Shown here piece after piece: positions 46,261 through 57,566 of a stretch of DNA of 64,000 nucleotides. Positions within the stretch are counted from its first letter, which is position 1; each line of letters begins with the position of its first letter. A program made the position numbers and the translations under genes. The stretch is taken from NCBI GenBank assembly GCA_027487865.1, contig JAIYCT010000003.1, positions 186,001 through 250,000 on the forward strand. The letters are read 5' to 3'. Source of the stretch: Microbacteriaceae bacterium (GTDB lineage Bacteria; Actinomycetota; Actinomycetes; Actinomycetales; Microbacteriaceae). Below the pieces are notes generated by a model. The model had not been told where the DNA came from. It did no database searches and saw nothing but the letters and a program-made list of their open reading frames with translations.

Positions 46261-46607
46261 GCCACTTTTAACTTGCACTCACCCTTTGCAATGTGGCAGA
46301 CTTGCGGGGTTCATGAGTATTCATGCCTTTTTGGTGTGAACCACTGTTGGCAATGTGCACAGGAAACTGGGCCGGCCGCAGCTAATGACAAAAAACTTAT
46401 CTGAGATCTTTTCTCTGGTAATCGCGAGTTCATTCTTGCGACACGCCCGAGTCAAGGTGTCGGACCGGGTCCTAGAAATAGGGCGTTGACAGAAGAACAG
46501 TGCATCAGCATCACGGCAGTCAATAAGGTTCGCAATCTTGCGAATTGAATTGGCTCCAAAAACATGTGGCTCGAAAGAGACACCTGACCCAATGGAAGGC
46601 AGTCATT
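46261..46607 (+). promoter_or_regulatory. Upstream region of the S10 operon, no gene seen
   Basis: 347 bp without a convincing coding frame. It holds a repeated GCAATGTG (46288-46295, 46350-46357), an inverted repeat GGTTCA/TGAACC (46308 and 46337 regions), a CCTAGAAATAGG element (46471-46482) that resembles the -10 context of the infA and rplM promoters, and TTGACA at 46486-46491 without a good partner box. A leader of over 100 nt before rpsJ is likely. The promoter itself cannot be fixed by eye. Confidence 0.4.
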
Positions 46608-46916
46608 ATGGCGGCTAACAAGATTCGCATTCGACTGAAGTCGTATGATCACGAGATCATCGACTCCTCGGCGAGCAAGATCGTCGACACAGTCACCCGC
46701 GCCGGTGCCAAGGTAGTAGGCCCAGTTCCACTACCGACCGAGAAGAACATTGTGACGGTTATTCGTTCGCCACATAAGTACAAGGACAGCCGTGAGCACT
46801 TTGAGATGCGTACCCACAAGCGTCTCATTGACATCATCGACCCGACTCCAAAGGCCGTTGATTCGCTGATGCGCCTGGACCTACCAGCAGATGTCAACAT
46901 CGAGATCAAGCTTTAA
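46608..46916 (+). CDS. rpsJ: 30S ribosomal protein S10
   Basis: 102 residues. [19 protein letters not shown] and the [20 protein letters not shown] block are canonical. S10 also serves as NusE in antitermination. ATG 46608 gives the normal length; the upstream in-frame start at 46545 is rejected. First gene of the S10 operon. Confidence 0.97.
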   Translation: MAANKIRIRLKSYDHEIIDSSASKIVDTVTRAGAKVVGPVPLPTEKNIVTVIRSPHKYKDSREHFEMRTHKRLIDIIDPTPKAVDSLMRLDLPADVNIEIKL

Positions 46917-46926
46917 GGATTTAGAA

Positions 46927-47583
46927 ATGACTACAGAGACTAGGACCGTAAAGGGTCTGCTGGGCACCAAGCTTGGTATGACTCAAGCATGGGATGCGAA
47001 CAACAAGCTTGTTCCCATCACCGTTGTTGAGGCTGGCGAAAACGTCATCACTCAAATCAAGAATTTAGACGCCGACGGCTACGAAGCAATTCAGATTGCA
47101 TACGGCGCGATCGACCCACGTAAGACCGACAAGCCAACCACAGGCCACTTCGCCAAGGCTGGTTCTACCCCACGTCGCTTCCTTGCAGAAATCCGCACCG
47201 CAGACACCACTAACTATGCAGTTGGTCAGGCTATCGGCGTGGACATCTTCGAGGTAGGCACCAAGGTTGACGTTGTTGGAACTTCAAAGGGTAAGGGCTT
47301 TGCCGGTGTTATGAAGCGCCACGGCTTCTCCGGTATTCACTCTTCCCACGGTGCTCACAAGAACCACCGTAAGCCTGGTTCCATCGGTGCCGGTACTACC
47401 CCTGCAAAGGTCATCAAGGGCAAGAAGATGCCTGGCCGCATGGGACACGACCGCGTAACCACCCTGAACCTCACCCTGCACGGAGTTGACCTTGAGCGCG
47501 GCTTGCTGCTTATCAAGGGTGCCGTGCCTGGTCCCAAGGGCCAGTTGGTGTTCGTTCGTAACGCCGTGAAGGAGAGCAACTAA
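46927..47583 (+). CDS. rplC: 50S ribosomal protein L3
   Basis: 218 residues. [14 protein letters not shown] at the N-terminus and [15 protein letters not shown], then [20 protein letters not shown] in the extended loop are typical. AAGGATTTAGAA precedes ATG 46927. The stop overlaps rplD by one base (TAATG). Confidence 0.97.
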   Translation: MTTETRTVKGLLGTKLGMTQAWDANNKLVPITVVEAGENVITQIKNLDADGYEAIQIAYGAIDPRKTDKPTTGHFAKAGSTPRRFLAEIRTADTTNYAVGQAIGVDIFEVGTKVDVVGTSKGKGFAGVMKRHGFSGIHSSHGAHKNHRKPGSIGAGTTPAKVIKGKKMPGRMGHDRVTTLNLTLHGVDLERGLLLIKGAVPGPKGQLVFVRNAVKESN

Positions 47584-48230
47584 TGTCTACCGTTGACGTA
47601 ATTGACGTTAAGGGCAAGAAGTCTGGCTCTGTCGACCTGCCTGGTGCACTGTTCGATGTTCAGACCAATGTTCCGCTAATCCACCAGGTTGTAGTTGCTC
47701 AGTTGGCAGCTGCTCGGCAGGGAACCCAGTCTGCGCTTCGCCGCGGCGAGGTATCTGGTTCTGGCAAGAAGCCTTTCAAGCAGAAGGGTACCGGCCGCGC
47801 CCGTCAGGGTTCGGTTCGTATGCCTCAGCACCGCGGTGGTGGCGTGATCCACGCTCCAAAGCCTCGTGACTACTCACAGCGCACCCCAAAGAAGATGATT
47901 GTTGCCGCACTTCGCGGAGCACTATCTGACCGCGCTCGCAATGGCCGCGTTCACGTTATTGACCAGTTTGCTCTTGGAGAGCAGCCATCGACCAAGGCAG
48001 CTGCAAGCTTCTTGGCTCAGGTTGCAACCAGCAAGAACATCTTGGTTGTGCTGGACCGCTCAGACGAGTTGTCCTACAAGTCGCTGCGTAACCTGCAGAC
48101 CGTCCACGTGCTAGCTGTTGACCAGCTAAACGCTTACGACGTGCTGCACTCAGACGACATCATTTTCACCGCCAGCGCCCTAACTCAGTTCGTTGAGGCT
48201 GCTGCAGGAAGCCAGGAGGCTAGCGAATGA
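47583..48230 (+). CDS. rplD: 50S ribosomal protein L4
   Basis: 215 residues. The extended loop [20 protein letters not shown], which lines the exit tunnel, and the start of the globular domain are intact. One-base coupling with rplC and a 4-base overlap with rplW. Confidence 0.97.
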   Translation: MSTVDVIDVKGKKSGSVDLPGALFDVQTNVPLIHQVVVAQLAAARQGTQSALRRGEVSGSGKKPFKQKGTGRARQGSVRMPQHRGGGVIHAPKPRDYSQRTPKKMIVAALRGALSDRARNGRVHVIDQFALGEQPSTKAAASFLAQVATSKNILVVLDRSDELSYKSLRNLQTVHVLAVDQLNAYDVLHSDDIIFTASALTQFVEAAAGSQEASE

Positions 48231-48526
48231 GCACCCTAAACAAGGACCCACGCGACGTCATCATCAAGCCAATCATCTCTGAGAAGAGCTATTCGCTGAT
48301 TGACCAGGGCAAGTACACCTTCGAGGTGGACCCTCGCTCGAACAAGACCGAGATCAAGCAGGCTGTTGAGCACATTTTCAATGTGAAGGTTGACACCATC
48401 AACACTCTGAACCGCCAGGGCAAGACCCGCAAAACCCGCTTCGGACTAGGTAAGCGCAAGGACACCAAGCGTGCCATTGTGACCCTGAAGTCGGGCTCCA
48501 TCGACATCTTTACCTACATCGGCTAA
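48227..48526 (+). CDS. rplW: 50S ribosomal protein L23
   Basis: 99 residues. Exit-tunnel rim protein that contacts trigger factor and [20 protein letters not shown] and [16 protein letters not shown] are canonical. Starts in a 4-base overlap with rplD. Confidence 0.97.
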   Translation: MSTLNKDPRDVIIKPIISEKSYSLIDQGKYTFEVDPRSNKTEIKQAVEHIFNVKVDTINTLNRQGKTRKTRFGLGKRKDTKRAIVTLKSGSIDIFTYIG

Positions 48527-48537
48527 GGGAGAGACAA

Positions 48538-49371
48538 ATGGCAATCCGTAAATACAAGCCAACGACTCCAGGTCGTCGTGGTTCATCTGTTGCAGACTTT
48601 GCAGAGATCACCCGCTCGACTCCTGAGAAGTCGTTGCTAAAGCCGCTACCTAAGACTGGTGGACGTAACGCAGCTGGCCGCATAACCACCCGTCACATCG
48701 GTGGTGGCCACAAGCGTCAGTACCGCGTGATCGACTTCCGTCGTCACGACAAGGATGGTGTACCTGCAAAGGTTGCACACATCGAGTACGACCCAAACCG
48801 TACCGCTCGCATCGCACTGATTCACTACATCGATGGCACCAAGCGCTACATCATCGCCCCTAACAAGCTAAAGCAGGGCGACGCTATCGAGCAGGGACCA
48901 AACGCAGACATCAAGCCAGGTAACAACCTGCCGCTTCGCAACATCCCAGTGGGTACCGTTATCCACGCGATTGAGTTGAAGCCAGGCGGCGGTGCCAAGA
49001 TGGCTCGATCTGCTGGTGCTTCAGTTCGTCTAGTTGCTAAGGACGGCCCTAACGCTCAGCTTCGTCTACCTTCCGGTGAAATCCGCAACGTAGATGCAAA
49101 CTGCCGCGCAACCATCGGTGAAGTTGGAAACGCAGAGCAGTCCAACATCAACTGGGGTAAGGCTGGCCGCATGCGCTGGAAGGGCGTTCGCCCAACCGTC
49201 CGTGGTGTTGTTATGAACCCGGTTGACCACCCACACGGTGGTGGTGAGGGTAAGACCTCCGGTGGTCGTCACCCAGTTACCCCTTGGGGTCAGAAGGAAG
49301 GCCGCACTCGTAAGCCAAACCTTCCATCTGACAAGCAAATCGTTCGTCGTCGTTACGTCGGCAAGAAGTAG
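48538..49371 (+). CDS. rplB: 50S ribosomal protein L2
   Basis: 277 residues. Peptidyl-transferase-centre protein. [20 protein letters not shown] and the C-terminal [20 protein letters not shown], which carries the essential His, are intact. Confidence 0.97.
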   Translation: MAIRKYKPTTPGRRGSSVADFAEITRSTPEKSLLKPLPKTGGRNAAGRITTRHIGGGHKRQYRVIDFRRHDKDGVPAKVAHIEYDPNRTARIALIHYIDGTKRYIIAPNKLKQGDAIEQGPNADIKPGNNLPLRNIPVGTVIHAIELKPGGGAKMARSAGASVRLVAKDGPNAQLRLPSGEIRNVDANCRATIGEVGNAEQSNINWGKAGRMRWKGVRPTVRGVVMNPVDHPHGGGEGKTSGGRHPVTPWGQKEGRTRKPNLPSDKQIVRRRYVGKK

Positions 49372-49382
49372 GAGATCTCTAT

Positions 49383-49664
49383 ATGCCACGCAGTTTGAAG
49401 AAGGGCCCCTTCGTCGACGAGCACCTAATGAAGAAGGTGCGCGTACAGAACGAGGCCAGTACCAAGAACGTGATCAAGACCTGGTCTCGCCGCTCGATGA
49501 TTGTTCCAGCCATGCTGGGGCACACCATCGCGGTGCACGACGGTCGCAAGCACATTCCAGTTTTCGTCACCGAGACCATGGTTGGTCACAAGCTTGGCGA
49601 ATTCGCACCTACCCGCACCTTCCGTGGACACGTGAAGGACGACAAGAAGGGTCGCCGCGGCTAA
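49383..49664 (+). CDS. rpsS: 30S ribosomal protein S19
   Basis: 93 residues. [19 protein letters not shown] and the C-terminal [20 protein letters not shown] match the family. Binds 16S rRNA in the head with S13. Confidence 0.97.
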   Translation: MPRSLKKGPFVDEHLMKKVRVQNEASTKNVIKTWSRRSMIVPAMLGHTIAVHDGRKHIPVFVTETMVGHKLGEFAPTRTFRGHVKDDKKGRRG

Positions 49665-49696
49665 GCCGGGGCGCCTAGAGAGTAAAGGAGAAAACG

Positions 49697-50071
49697 ATGG
49701 AAGCAATCGCCAAAGTGCGTAACATCCGCGTGACCCCAATGAAGGCTCGCCGTGTCGTCAACTTGATCCGCGGCAAGCAGGCCACTGAGGCCCTGGGTAT
49801 TTTGAAGTTTGCCCCACAGGCAGCATCCGAGCCGATTTACAAGCTCGTTGCAGCAGCGGTGGCTAACGCCAAGGTAAAGGGCGAGAAGGCCGGCACCATT
49901 GTGGACGAGGACGACCTAGTCGTTTCGGCAGCTTTCGTGGACGATGGCGTAACGCTAAAGCGTTTCCGCCCACGTGCACAGGGACGTGCATTCAAGATCA
50001 ACAAGAGAACCAGCCACATCACCGTGGTTGTTGCAACTCCTGACGAGCTGCAGAAGAAGGCAGGTAAGTAA
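49697..50071 (+). CDS. rplV: 50S ribosomal protein L22
   Basis: 124 residues. [20 protein letters not shown] and the tunnel loop [20 protein letters not shown] are typical. TAATG coupling with rpsC. Confidence 0.97.
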   Translation: MEAIAKVRNIRVTPMKARRVVNLIRGKQATEALGILKFAPQAASEPIYKLVAAAVANAKVKGEKAGTIVDEDDLVVSAAFVDDGVTLKRFRPRAQGRAFKINKRTSHITVVVATPDELQKKAGK

Positions 50072-50820
50072 TGGGCCAGAAAGTCAATCCCTACGGCTTC
50101 CGCCTAGGAATCACCACCGAGCACCGCTCTCGCTGGTTCACTGACTCCACCAAGAAGGGTCAGCGCTACGCCGACTACGTGATCGAGGACACCAAGATCC
50201 GTGCTTTCTTGCAGGAGAAGCTGGACCGCGCAGGTATCTCTCGCATCGAGCTTGAGCGTACCCGTGACCGTGTTCGCGTTGACATCTTTGCCGCTCGCCC
50301 AGGTCTAGTTATCGGTCGCCGTGGCGCCGAGGCAGAGACTCTACGCAGCGACCTAGAGAAGCTAACCGGCAAGCAGGTGTTGCTAAACATCCTCGAGGTG
50401 AAGAACCCAGAGGCTGACTCACAGCTTGTTGCACAGGGTATTGCAGAGCAGCTTGCTGCTCGTGTGGCTTTCCGCCGCGCAATGCGTAAGGGCATCCAGG
50501 GTGCACTTAGAAGCGGTGCAAAGGGTATTCGTATCCAGTGCTCCGGCCGTCTAGGTGGCGCTGAAATGTCGCGCAGCGAGTTCTACCGTGAAGGCCGTGT
50601 GCCACTGCACACCCTTCGCTCGAACATCGACTACGGCTTCTACGAGGCTAAGACTACCTTTGGTCGCATCGGTGTGAAGGTTTGGATCTACAAGGGTGAC
50701 CTAACCGCTAGGGAGCTTGCAGCAGTGCAGGCAAACCAGCGCGGACCTCGCCCAGCGGGTGCTGGCCGTCGCGGCCCACGCCCTGACGCTGCACCAGTCG
50801 CAGCAGGAAGTGAAGGCTAA
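50071..50820 (+). CDS. rpsC: 30S ribosomal protein S3
   Basis: 249 residues. [14 protein letters not shown], the KH-domain loop [10 protein letters not shown] and a C-terminal Arg/Pro/Gly tail are seen. Lines the mRNA entry site. Confidence 0.97.
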   Translation: MGQKVNPYGFRLGITTEHRSRWFTDSTKKGQRYADYVIEDTKIRAFLQEKLDRAGISRIELERTRDRVRVDIFAARPGLVIGRRGAEAETLRSDLEKLTGKQVLLNILEVKNPEADSQLVAQGIAEQLAARVAFRRAMRKGIQGALRSGAKGIRIQCSGRLGGAEMSRSEFYREGRVPLHTLRSNIDYGFYEAKTTFGRIGVKVWIYKGDLTARELAAVQANQRGPRPAGAGRRGPRPDAAPVAAGSEG

Positions 50821-50822
50821 TA

Positions 50823-51242
50823 ATGCTGATTCCTCGCAAAGTAAAGCACCGCAAGCAGCACAGCCCGAAGCGCTCCGGTCACGCGACCGGTGGCACCAAG
50901 GTGTCGTTCGGTGAGTACGGTATCCAGGCACTAACCCCTGCTTACCTGACCAACCGTCAGATCGAAGCTGCACGTATTGCTATGACTCGTCACATCAAGC
51001 GTGGTGGAAAGGTTTGGATCAACGTATTCCCAGACCGTTCTCTAACCAAGAAGCCAGCGGAAACCCGCATGGGTTCCGGTAAGGGTTCACCGGAGTGGTG
51101 GGTAGTAAACGTAAAGCCAGGCCGCGTGCTCTTTGAGCTAGCCGGCGTATCCGAGGAAATTGCTCGTGAAGCAATGACCCGTGCGATCCACAAGCTTCCG
51201 CTGAAGGCTCGCATCATCAAGCGTGAAGAAGGTGACGCATAA
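50823..51242 (+). CDS. rplP: 50S ribosomal protein L16
   Basis: 139 residues. [37 protein letters not shown] and the C-terminal [12 protein letters not shown] are canonical. TAATG coupling with rpmC. Confidence 0.97.
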   Translation: MLIPRKVKHRKQHSPKRSGHATGGTKVSFGEYGIQALTPAYLTNRQIEAARIAMTRHIKRGGKVWINVFPDRSLTKKPAETRMGSGKGSPEWWVVNVKPGRVLFELAGVSEEIAREAMTRAIHKLPLKARIIKREEGDA

Positions 51243-51544
51243 TGATCGGTTCAAAGAACCTCACCCCTGAGGACCTAGACAAGGTCGAAGACTCCCTGCT
51301 AGTTGAGGAACTGCGCAAGGCGAAGGAAGAACTATTCAACCTACGCTTCCAGTCCGCAACCGGACAGCTGGATGCTCACGGTCGTCTAAAGGCCGTCAAG
51401 CGTGACATCGCACGTATTTACACCGTGCTGCGTGAGCGTGAGCTCGGCATTCGTGCCGTGCCAGTTGCTGCCCCAGCACCTAAGACCACTAAGAAGGCAG
51501 CGGCTGAGAAGCCAGTTGCTGAGAAGCCTGCCGAGGAGGCATAA
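51242..51544 (+). CDS. rpmC: 50S ribosomal protein L29 with Lys/Ala/Pro-rich tail
   Basis: 100 residues, longer than the usual 65-75. The core ([34 protein letters not shown]) is followed by a tail of about 30 residues ([20 protein letters not shown]). The next gene, rpsQ, begins with a similar extension. Confidence 0.93.
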   Translation: MIGSKNLTPEDLDKVEDSLLVEELRKAKEELFNLRFQSATGQLDAHGRLKAVKRDIARIYTVLRERELGIRAVPVAAPAPKTTKKAAAEKPVAEKPAEEA

Positions 51545-51546
51545 AG

Positions 51547-51954
51547 ATGGCCGACGAGACCAAGCCAGCAGCTAAGGCTGCACCAAAGGCCGCTGCCAAG
51601 GCAGCTCCAAAAGCCGCTCCAAAGGCCGCCGCACCGAAGGCTGTAAAGCCAAAGGTTGCAAAGCCAAAGGTTGCAAAGGCTCCTAAGGAAATCAAGGAAG
51701 TCGAGCGCGGTTACCGCAAGTCACGTCGTGGCTATGTTGTCTCCGACAAGATGGACAAGACCATCGTTGTAATGGTTGAAGACCGCAAGAAGCACCCGCT
51801 ATACGGAAAAGTTATGCGCGTGTCGACCAAGGTCAAGGCTCACGACGAGAACAACACTGCAGGTATCGGCGACCTCGTGCTAATCAGCGAGACCCGTCCA
51901 CTATCTGCCACCAAGAACTGGCGCCTAGTCGAGATCCTCGAGAAGGCCAAGTAA
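51547..51954 (+). CDS. rpsQ: 30S ribosomal protein S17 with N-terminal AKP-rich extension
   Basis: 135 residues against about 85-95 usually. Residues 1-48 are a low-complexity run of Ala, Lys and Pro ([20 protein letters not shown]). The S17 core follows ([20 protein letters not shown], then [19 protein letters not shown], then [18 protein letters not shown]). The ATG has an AAAG close upstream; no good internal start shortens the protein except at MDK. Such tails may bind rRNA or be flexible (inference). Confidence 0.92.
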   Translation: MADETKPAAKAAPKAAAKAAPKAAPKAAAPKAVKPKVAKPKVAKAPKEIKEVERGYRKSRRGYVVSDKMDKTIVVMVEDRKKHPLYGKVMRVSTKVKAHDENNTAGIGDLVLISETRPLSATKNWRLVEILEKAK

Positions 51955-52009
51955 CAAAAACCCTAGGGCTAACGGTCGGAATCGTTATCCGTAAAACAAG
52001 GAGAAAAAA

Positions 52010-52378
52010 GTGCTTCAGCAAGAATCCAGACTCAAGGTTGCCGATAACACCGGCGCCAAAGAGCTGCTGACCATTCGCGTATTGGGCGGCTCACTCCGTC
52101 GCTACGCAGGTCTTGGTGACATCATCGTTGCCACTGTCAAGGACGCAATCCCAGGCGGAAACGTCAAGAAGGGTGATGTCGTAAAGGCAGTTGTCGTTCG
52201 TACCGTGAAGGAGACCCGTCGTGCAGATGGTTCCTACATCAAGTTCGACGAGAACGCAGCCGTAATCATCAAGAACGATGGCGAGCCACGCGGAACCCGT
52301 ATTTTCGGACCAATTGGTCGTGAGCTTCGCGAGAAGAAGTTCATGAAGATCATCTCGTTGGCACCGGAGGTTATTTAA
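52010..52378 (+). CDS. rplN: 50S ribosomal protein L14
   Basis: 122 residues. [20 protein letters not shown] and [21 protein letters not shown] are canonical. GTG start after AAGGAGAAAAAA. A 55-bp gap separates it from rpsQ. Confidence 0.97.
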   Translation: MLQQESRLKVADNTGAKELLTIRVLGGSLRRYAGLGDIIVATVKDAIPGGNVKKGDVVKAVVVRTVKETRRADGSYIKFDENAAVIIKNDGEPRGTRIFGPIGRELREKKFMKIISLAPEVI

Positions 52379-52380
52379 TC

Positions 52381-52731
52381 ATGGCGAACATCAAAAAGGG
52401 CGACCTGGTTCAGGTCATCACCGGCAAGAAGCAGGACCGCGGCGGCGACCGTGGCAAGCAGGGCCACGTGCTATCGGTACTAGTTGAGCAGAATCGCGTA
52501 ATCGTCGAGGGCGTCAACGTAGTGACCAAGCACACCAAGGCTGGTCAGACCGACAAGGGTTCCAAGACCGGTGGCATCATCACCCAGGAATCTCCAATTC
52601 ACATTTCTAACGTTGCTCTAGTTGACCCAAGCACCAAGAAGCCAACCAAGGTTGGCTACAAGCTTGTAACTGCCAAGGATGGCAAGGTCACCAAGACTCG
52701 TGTTGCTCGCAAGACTGGGAAGGACATCTAA
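52381..52731 (+). CDS. rplX: 50S ribosomal protein L24
   Basis: 116 residues. The KOW motif [30 protein letters not shown] and [15 protein letters not shown] are seen. Assembly initiator protein. Its stop overlaps rplE by one base. Confidence 0.96.
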   Translation: MANIKKGDLVQVITGKKQDRGGDRGKQGHVLSVLVEQNRVIVEGVNVVTKHTKAGQTDKGSKTGGIITQESPIHISNVALVDPSTKKPTKVGYKLVTAKDGKVTKTRVARKTGKDI

Positions 52732-53312
52732 TGGCTACCGCAACCAAGAAGGCTGCTGCCGCAGGTAAGGCTCTTCCTCGCCTAAAGGCTCAGTACCGCA
52801 AGGAAATCATTCCTGCGCTAACCGCAGAGTTCAGCTTCCAGAACCCAATGCAGGTTCCAGGCCTCACCAAGATTGTTGTAAACATGGGTGTTGGTGCTGC
52901 TGCTAAGGACGGCAAGCTAATCGAAGGTGCAATCCGTGATTTGACCGCAATCACCGGTCAGAAGCCACAGGTTAACATCGCGAAGAAGTCAATCGCACAG
53001 TTCAAGTTGCGCGAGGGCCAGCCAATTGGTGCTCACGTTACCTTGCGCGGCGACAGAATGTGGGAGTTCCTAGACCGCCTACTATCGCTATCGCTTCCTC
53101 GTATCCGCGACTTCCGCGGTCTATCGGACAAGCAGTTCGATGGCCGTGGCAACTACACCTTTGGTCTATCCGAGCAGTCAATGTTCCACGAAATTGACCA
53201 GGACAAGATCGACCACGTTCGTGGTATGGACATCACTGTCGTTACCACCGCAAAGACCGACGATGAAGGCCGCGCACTGCTAAAGGCGCTCGGCTTCCCA
53301 TTCAAGGCATAA
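52731..53312 (+). CDS. rplE: 50S ribosomal protein L5
   Basis: 193 residues. [40 protein letters not shown] and [20 protein letters not shown] are typical. Binds 5S rRNA. A short Lys/Ala extension precedes the core. The next gene is rpsH, without the usual S14 gene between them. Confidence 0.97.
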   Translation: MATATKKAAAAGKALPRLKAQYRKEIIPALTAEFSFQNPMQVPGLTKIVVNMGVGAAAKDGKLIEGAIRDLTAITGQKPQVNIAKKSIAQFKLREGQPIGAHVTLRGDRMWEFLDRLLSLSLPRIRDFRGLSDKQFDGRGNYTFGLSEQSMFHEIDQDKIDHVRGMDITVVTTAKTDDEGRALLKALGFPFKA

Positions 53313-53384
53313 TCCACCCCAATTGAGAAAGGTCCCCGAGCTTGTAAAGCGCTGGGAAACCACCTCGAGAAAGAAGACACATAA

Positions 53385-53783
53385 ATGACAATGACAGACC
53401 CGGTAGCAGATTTTCTGACCCGGCTGCGCAACGCGAACAACGCACACCACGATTCGCTGAGCCTCCCATATTCAAAGCTCAAGGGAAACATCGCCCAAAT
53501 CCTAAAGTCCGAGGGTTACATCGCGGACTACAAGGTTGAGGACGCCAAGGTCGGTAAGACCATGACTGTTGACCTAAAGTTCGGCCCAAACCGCGAGTCC
53601 AGCATCACCGGAATCAAGCGTGTTTCTAAGCCTGGTCTTCGCGTTTACGCAAAGTCCACCGAGCTACCAAGAGTCCTCGGCGGCCTAGGTATTGCAATCC
53701 TGTCCACTTCATCCGGTCTGCTAACTGACCGTCAGGCTGCAAAGAAGGGAGTAGGCGGAGAAGTCATCGCCTACGTCTGGTAA
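53385..53783 (+). CDS. rpsH: 30S ribosomal protein S8
   Basis: 132 residues. [20 protein letters not shown] and the C-terminal [20 protein letters not shown], then GGEVIAYVW are canonical. Confidence 0.97.
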   Translation: MTMTDPVADFLTRLRNANNAHHDSLSLPYSKLKGNIAQILKSEGYIADYKVEDAKVGKTMTVDLKFGPNRESSITGIKRVSKPGLRVYAKSTELPRVLGGLGIAILSTSSGLLTDRQAAKKGVGGEVIAYVW

Positions 53784-53789
53784 TCACCT

Positions 53790-54326
53790 ATGTCACGTAT
53801 TGGAAAAATGCCAATCCCGCTTCCAGCGGGCGTAACCGTAACCATTAACGGTCAAGATGTCTTGGTAAAGGGACCTAAGGGTGAACTATCCCTAACCGTC
53901 GTCGAACCAATCAAGGTACTGCTTGAAGACAACACCGTAATCGTTTCCCGTCCAGACGATGAGGCTAAGTCCAAGTCACTGCACGGTCTAACCCGTACTT
54001 TGATCGCGAACGACGTTCACGGCGTTTCGACTGGATTCTCTAAGGCACTAGACATCGTTGGTACCGGTTACCGCGCTGCTGCTAAGGGTTCGAATATCGA
54101 ACTTGCTTTGGGATTCAGCCACCCGGTTGTCGTTACCCCACCGGCAGGTATCACCCTGACCGTTGAGGGAAACACCAAGATCATCGTCTCCGGAACCTCA
54201 AAGCAGGCAGTTGGAGAAGTTGCCGCAAACATTCGCAAGCTACGTAAGCCTGAGCCATACAAGGGCAAGGGTGTTCGCTACGAAGGCGAGAAGGTACGTC
54301 GCAAGGCTGGAAAGGCTGGTAAGTAA
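53790..54326 (+). CDS. rplF: 50S ribosomal protein L6
   Basis: 178 residues. [19 protein letters not shown] and the C-terminal [20 protein letters not shown] match the family. Contacts the factor-binding region. Confidence 0.97.
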   Translation: MSRIGKMPIPLPAGVTVTINGQDVLVKGPKGELSLTVVEPIKVLLEDNTVIVSRPDDEAKSKSLHGLTRTLIANDVHGVSTGFSKALDIVGTGYRAAAKGSNIELALGFSHPVVVTPPAGITLTVEGNTKIIVSGTSKQAVGEVAANIRKLRKPEPYKGKGVRYEGEKVRRKAGKAGK

Positions 54327-54328
54327 GA

Positions 54329-54688
54329 ATGGCTATTAAGTCAAAGTCAGCTGCCCGTGACAAGCGTCACGGCCGCCTGCGCAAGAAGATTGAGGGCACT
54401 GAGTCTCGTCCTCGCCTGGTCGTAACTCGTTCGGCACGTCACGTGTTCGTCCAGGTTGTCGATGACTCCAAGGGCCACACCCTAGCTTCGGCTTCCACCA
54501 TGGAAGTTGAGCTACGTAAGGCTGACGGCACCAAGACCGACAAGGCGACTGAGGTTGGCAAGCTAATTGCTGAGCGCGCTAAGAAGGCCGGTGTCACCGA
54601 GGTGGTATTCGACCGTGGCGGTAACCGCTACGCAGGTCGCGTTGCAGCAATTGCTGCCGCAGCCCGCGAGTCAGGATTGACACTGTGA
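54329..54688 (+). CDS. rplR: 50S ribosomal protein L18
   Basis: 119 residues. [20 protein letters not shown] and [20 protein letters not shown] are typical. Binds 5S rRNA. Overlaps rpsE by 4 bases (GTGA). Confidence 0.97.
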   Translation: MAIKSKSAARDKRHGRLRKKIEGTESRPRLVVTRSARHVFVQVVDDSKGHTLASASTMEVELRKADGTKTDKATEVGKLIAERAKKAGVTEVVFDRGGNRYAGRVAAIAAAARESGLTL

Positions 54689-55350
54689 GCGAAGAGAAGA
54701 AGGAAATGGACGTGGCAGAAGCTACCGTGGTCGTAGAGGCCACAACCGTTGATCCAAACGAGCGCGAGCAGCGTCGCGGTTCACGTGAGCGTGGACCAAA
54801 GACCGAGCGTCGTGACCGTGAGGACACCAAGAGCCCATTCTTGGAGCGTGTTGTAACCATCAACCGTGTATCCAAGGTGGTCAAGGGTGGTCGTCGCTTC
54901 GCATTCACCGCACTAGTTGTGGTTGGCGATGGCGAGGGTCTAGTTGGTGTTGGCTACGGCAAGGCTAAGGAAGTTCCTGCAGCTATTGCCAAGGGTGTTG
55001 AGGACGCGAAGAAGAACTTCTTCCGCATCCCACGCGCTGGCTCCACCATTCCTCACCCGGTTCAGGGCGAGGCAGCCGCAGGTGTAGTTCTACTTCGTCC
55101 AGCCGCTGAGGGTACCGGTGTTATCGCCGGTGGTCCAGTTCGTGCGGTTCTGGAGTGCGCCGGTGTTCACGACGTACTTTCCAAGTCATTGGGATCGTCA
55201 AACACCCTAAACATCGTTCACGCCACCGTGGCAGCACTAAAGCAGCTCGAAGAGCCGCAGGCAGTTGCTGACCGTCGTGGCAAGTCATTGGCAGAGGTAG
55301 CTCCGGCTCGCCTACTACCAGCTAAGACTGAGAAGGCAGGTGCCAAATAA
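54685..55350 (+). CDS. rpsE: 30S ribosomal protein S5 with charged N-terminal extension
   Basis: 221 residues. The first 45 residues are a charged extension ([20 protein letters not shown]). The core has [40 protein letters not shown] and [17 protein letters not shown] start overlapping rplR. Confidence 0.95.
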   Translation: MSEEKKEMDVAEATVVVEATTVDPNEREQRRGSRERGPKTERRDREDTKSPFLERVVTINRVSKVVKGGRRFAFTALVVVGDGEGLVGVGYGKAKEVPAAIAKGVEDAKKNFFRIPRAGSTIPHPVQGEAAAGVVLLRPAAEGTGVIAGGPVRAVLECAGVHDVLSKSLGSSNTLNIVHATVAALKQLEEPQAVADRRGKSLAEVAPARLLPAKTEKAGAK

Positions 55351-55535
55351 TGGCAAAGCGTCTGAAGGTTACCCAAGTAAAGAGTTCAAACGGTGGCAAG
55401 CAGAACCAGCGCGATTCACTTCGCACCCTGGGTCTGAAGCGCATCGGTGACATCATCGTGAAGGAAGACAACAAGTCTGTTCGCGGTCTGGTGATGACCG
55501 TTGCCCACCTCGTCAAGGTTGAGGAGATCGACTAA
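55350..55535 (+). CDS. rpmD: 50S ribosomal protein L30
   Basis: 61 residues. [20 protein letters not shown], then [20 protein letters not shown] is the complete family core. One-base couplings on both sides. Confidence 0.96.
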   Translation: MAKRLKVTQVKSSNGGKQNQRDSLRTLGLKRIGDIIVKEDNKSVRGLVMTVAHLVKVEEID

Positions 55536-56224
55536 TGGCTGAAGAGAAGAAGCCAGCCGCTAAGGCTGCTGCAAAGCCTGCAGCGAAGACCACCGCAGCA
55601 AAGCCAGCCGCAGCAAAGGCAGCCCCTAAGGCTGCTGCTGCCAAAGCTCCAGCCGCTAAGGCCGCAGCCCCAAAGGCTGCAGCTCCTAAGGCTGCTGCTG
55701 AAAAGCCAGTTGCTGAGAAGGTTGCTGCCCCAAAGGCCGCAGCGAAGCCAGCTGCAAAGAAGACTGAGGAGAAGGCTGAGAGAAGCCAGATCCTGAAGCT
55801 TCACCACCTTCGCCCTGCAAAGGGTGCCAAGAAGGAGAAGACTCGTAAGGGTCTTGGTGAGGGTTCAAAGGGTAAGACCGCAGGTCGCGGTACCAAGGGA
55901 ACCGGTGCTCGCACCACTACCCGTTTGGGCTTCGAAGGTGGTGGCGTTAACCTCGTTATGCGCACCCCGAAGCTTCGCGGCTTCAAGAACCCATTCCGCG
56001 TTGAGTACCAGGTGGTAAACCTAGACAAGCTGTCTGAGCTTTACCCGAAGGGTGGCGCCGTGACCGTAACCGACCTAGTAGCTAAGGGTGCAGTCCGCAA
56101 GGGCGAGCCTGTAAAGGTGCTTGGAAACGGCGATGTCTCGGTTAAGCTTGTGGTCACTGTTGACAAGGTTTCTGCGTCAGCAAAGACCAAGATTGAAGCT
56201 GCCGGCGGCAGCATCAGCGCCTAA
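55535..56224 (+). CDS. rplO: 50S ribosomal protein L15 with long N-terminal AKP-rich extension
   Basis: 229 residues against about 145-150 usually. The first 82 residues are an Ala/Lys/Pro repeat ([20 protein letters not shown]). The core starts at [20 protein letters not shown] and runs through [20 protein letters not shown] and [20 protein letters not shown]. The ATG is coupled to rpmD, and no downstream start before the core is better placed, so the extension appears translated. Confidence 0.93.
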   Translation: MAEEKKPAAKAAAKPAAKTTAAKPAAAKAAPKAAAAKAPAAKAAAPKAAAPKAAAEKPVAEKVAAPKAAAKPAAKKTEEKAERSQILKLHHLRPAKGAKKEKTRKGLGEGSKGKTAGRGTKGTGARTTTRLGFEGGGVNLVMRTPKLRGFKNPFRVEYQVVNLDKLSELYPKGGAVTVTDLVAKGAVRKGEPVKVLGNGDVSVKLVVTVDKVSASAKTKIEAAGGSISA

Positions 56225-56249
56225 GAAGATTCGCTAGGAGAGGTTCACC

Positions 56250-57566
56250 ATGTTTCAGGCCATTGCACGCGCATTCCGCACCCCGGATTTGCGCAACAAG
56301 CTTGCATTTACCCTGGGCATGGTGGCCATCTTCCGCTTAGGTTCCTTCATCCCGGCACCAAACGTTGACTACACCAACGTCCAGCAGTGTTTGGCTCAGA
56401 GCCAGTCCACCTCAGGTCTTTACGAATTGGTAAACCTGTTCTCCGGTGGAGCGCTGCTACAGCTTTCGATCTTTGCACTCGGCATCATGCCTTACATCAC
56501 CGCATCGATCATCACCCAGTTGCTTCGCGTGGTAATTCCGCGCTTTGAGACCCTTTACAAAGAGGGTCCTCAGGGTCAGGCGAAGCTAACCCAGTACACC
56601 CGCTACCTAACCATCGCGCTTGGTCTATTGCAGGCCACCACCCTGATTGCGGTTGCCCGCCAGGGAGCGCTATTCGGTGCGGACTGTACGCTTCCGATTT
56701 TGGTAAACACCGATGCGCTTTCGATCACCCTGATGGTGATGGTTATGACCGCCGGTACCGGTTTGATCATGTGGATTGGTGAGCTAATCACCGAGCGCGG
56801 TGTCGGTAACGGTATGTCGCTCTTGATCTTCACCTCGATCGCATCGACCTTCCCTGCCAGCTTGCTTCAGATCCTGCAGACCCGCTCCATCGAAATCTTC
56901 GTGATTGTTATGGCGGTTGGTTTCGTAGTGGTCGCACTGGTTGTGCTAGTTGAGCAGTCCCAGCGTCGTATTCCGGTTCAGTACGCCAAGCGTATGGTTG
57001 GCCGCAAGGAATACGGTGGCCAGGCCACCTACATCCCGGTCAAGGTAAACACCGCCGGTGTTATCCCGGTTATCTTCGCTTCCTCAATGCTTTACCTACC
57101 GGCTCTGCTAGCTCAGTTCAGCCAGCCAGACCCAACCACCGGTCAGGTAGCTCCTTGGGTTACCTTCATCTCGACTTACCTAACCTCAGGTTCGAACCCG
57201 CTATACATGGCGGTCTACTTCGCGCTGATTGTTGGCTTTACCTACTTCTACGTAGCGATCACCCTGAACCCTGAGGAGATCAGCGACAACATGAAGAAGT
57301 ACGGTGGATTTATCCCTGGTATTCGTGCCGGTCGTCCGACCACCGAGTACCTCGAGTACGTAATCAGCCGCATCACCTTCCCGGGTGCTATATACCTAGG
57401 TTTGATCGCGTTGATTCCGCTAGTTGCGTTCACCGCAATTGGAACCAACCAGAACTTCCCATTCGGTGGTACCTCAATCTTGATCATCGTTGGTGTTGGT
57501 CTGGAAACCGTCAAGCAGATCAACGCTCAGATGCAGCAGCGTAACTACGAGGGTCTACTGAAGTGA
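56250..57566 (+). CDS. secY: Protein translocase subunit SecY
   Basis: 438 residues with about ten membrane helices. KLAFTLGMVAIFRLGSFIPA, the GGALLQLSIFALGIMPYITA plug region, and QTRSIE/RRIPVQYAKRMVGRKE loop 4 to 5 are seen. Central channel of the Sec translocon. Cotranscribed with rplO. The stop overlaps adk by 4 bases. Confidence 0.96.
   Translation: MFQAIARAFRTPDLRNKLAFTLGMVAIFRLGSFIPAPNVDYTNVQQCLAQSQSTSGLYELVNLFSGGALLQLSIFALGIMPYITASIITQLLRVVIPRFETLYKEGPQGQAKLTQYTRYLTIALGLLQATTLIAVARQGALFGADCTLPILVNTDALSITLMVMVMTAGTGLIMWIGELITERGVGNGMSLLIFTSIASTFPASLLQILQTRSIEIFVIVMAVGFVVVALVVLVEQSQRRIPVQYAKRMVGRKEYGGQATYIPVKVNTAGVIPVIFASSMLYLPALLAQFSQPDPTTGQVAPWVTFISTYLTSGSNPLYMAVYFALIVGFTYFYVAITLNPEEISDNMKKYGGFIPGIRAGRPTTEYLEYVISRITFPGAIYLGLIALIPLVAFTAIGTNQNFPFGGTSILIIVGVGLETVKQINAQMQQRNYEGLLK

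Noticed and set aside
45610-46278. 222-codon antisense frame over the small secreted protein
   Set aside because: The plus-strand frame has a signal peptide, ribosome binding site and terminator. The antisense product is Gly/Cys/Trp-rich noise and spans the terminator.
46486-46491. TTGACA as the -35 box of the S10 operon
   Set aside because: No acceptable -10 box lies 16-19 bp downstream, so the promoter was not called.
55535-55780. Ala/Lys/Pro-rich 5' part of rplO considered as a tandem DNA repeat or separate gene
   Set aside because: The codons vary, the frame is continuous with the L15 core and the start is coupled to rpmD, so it is a protein extension.
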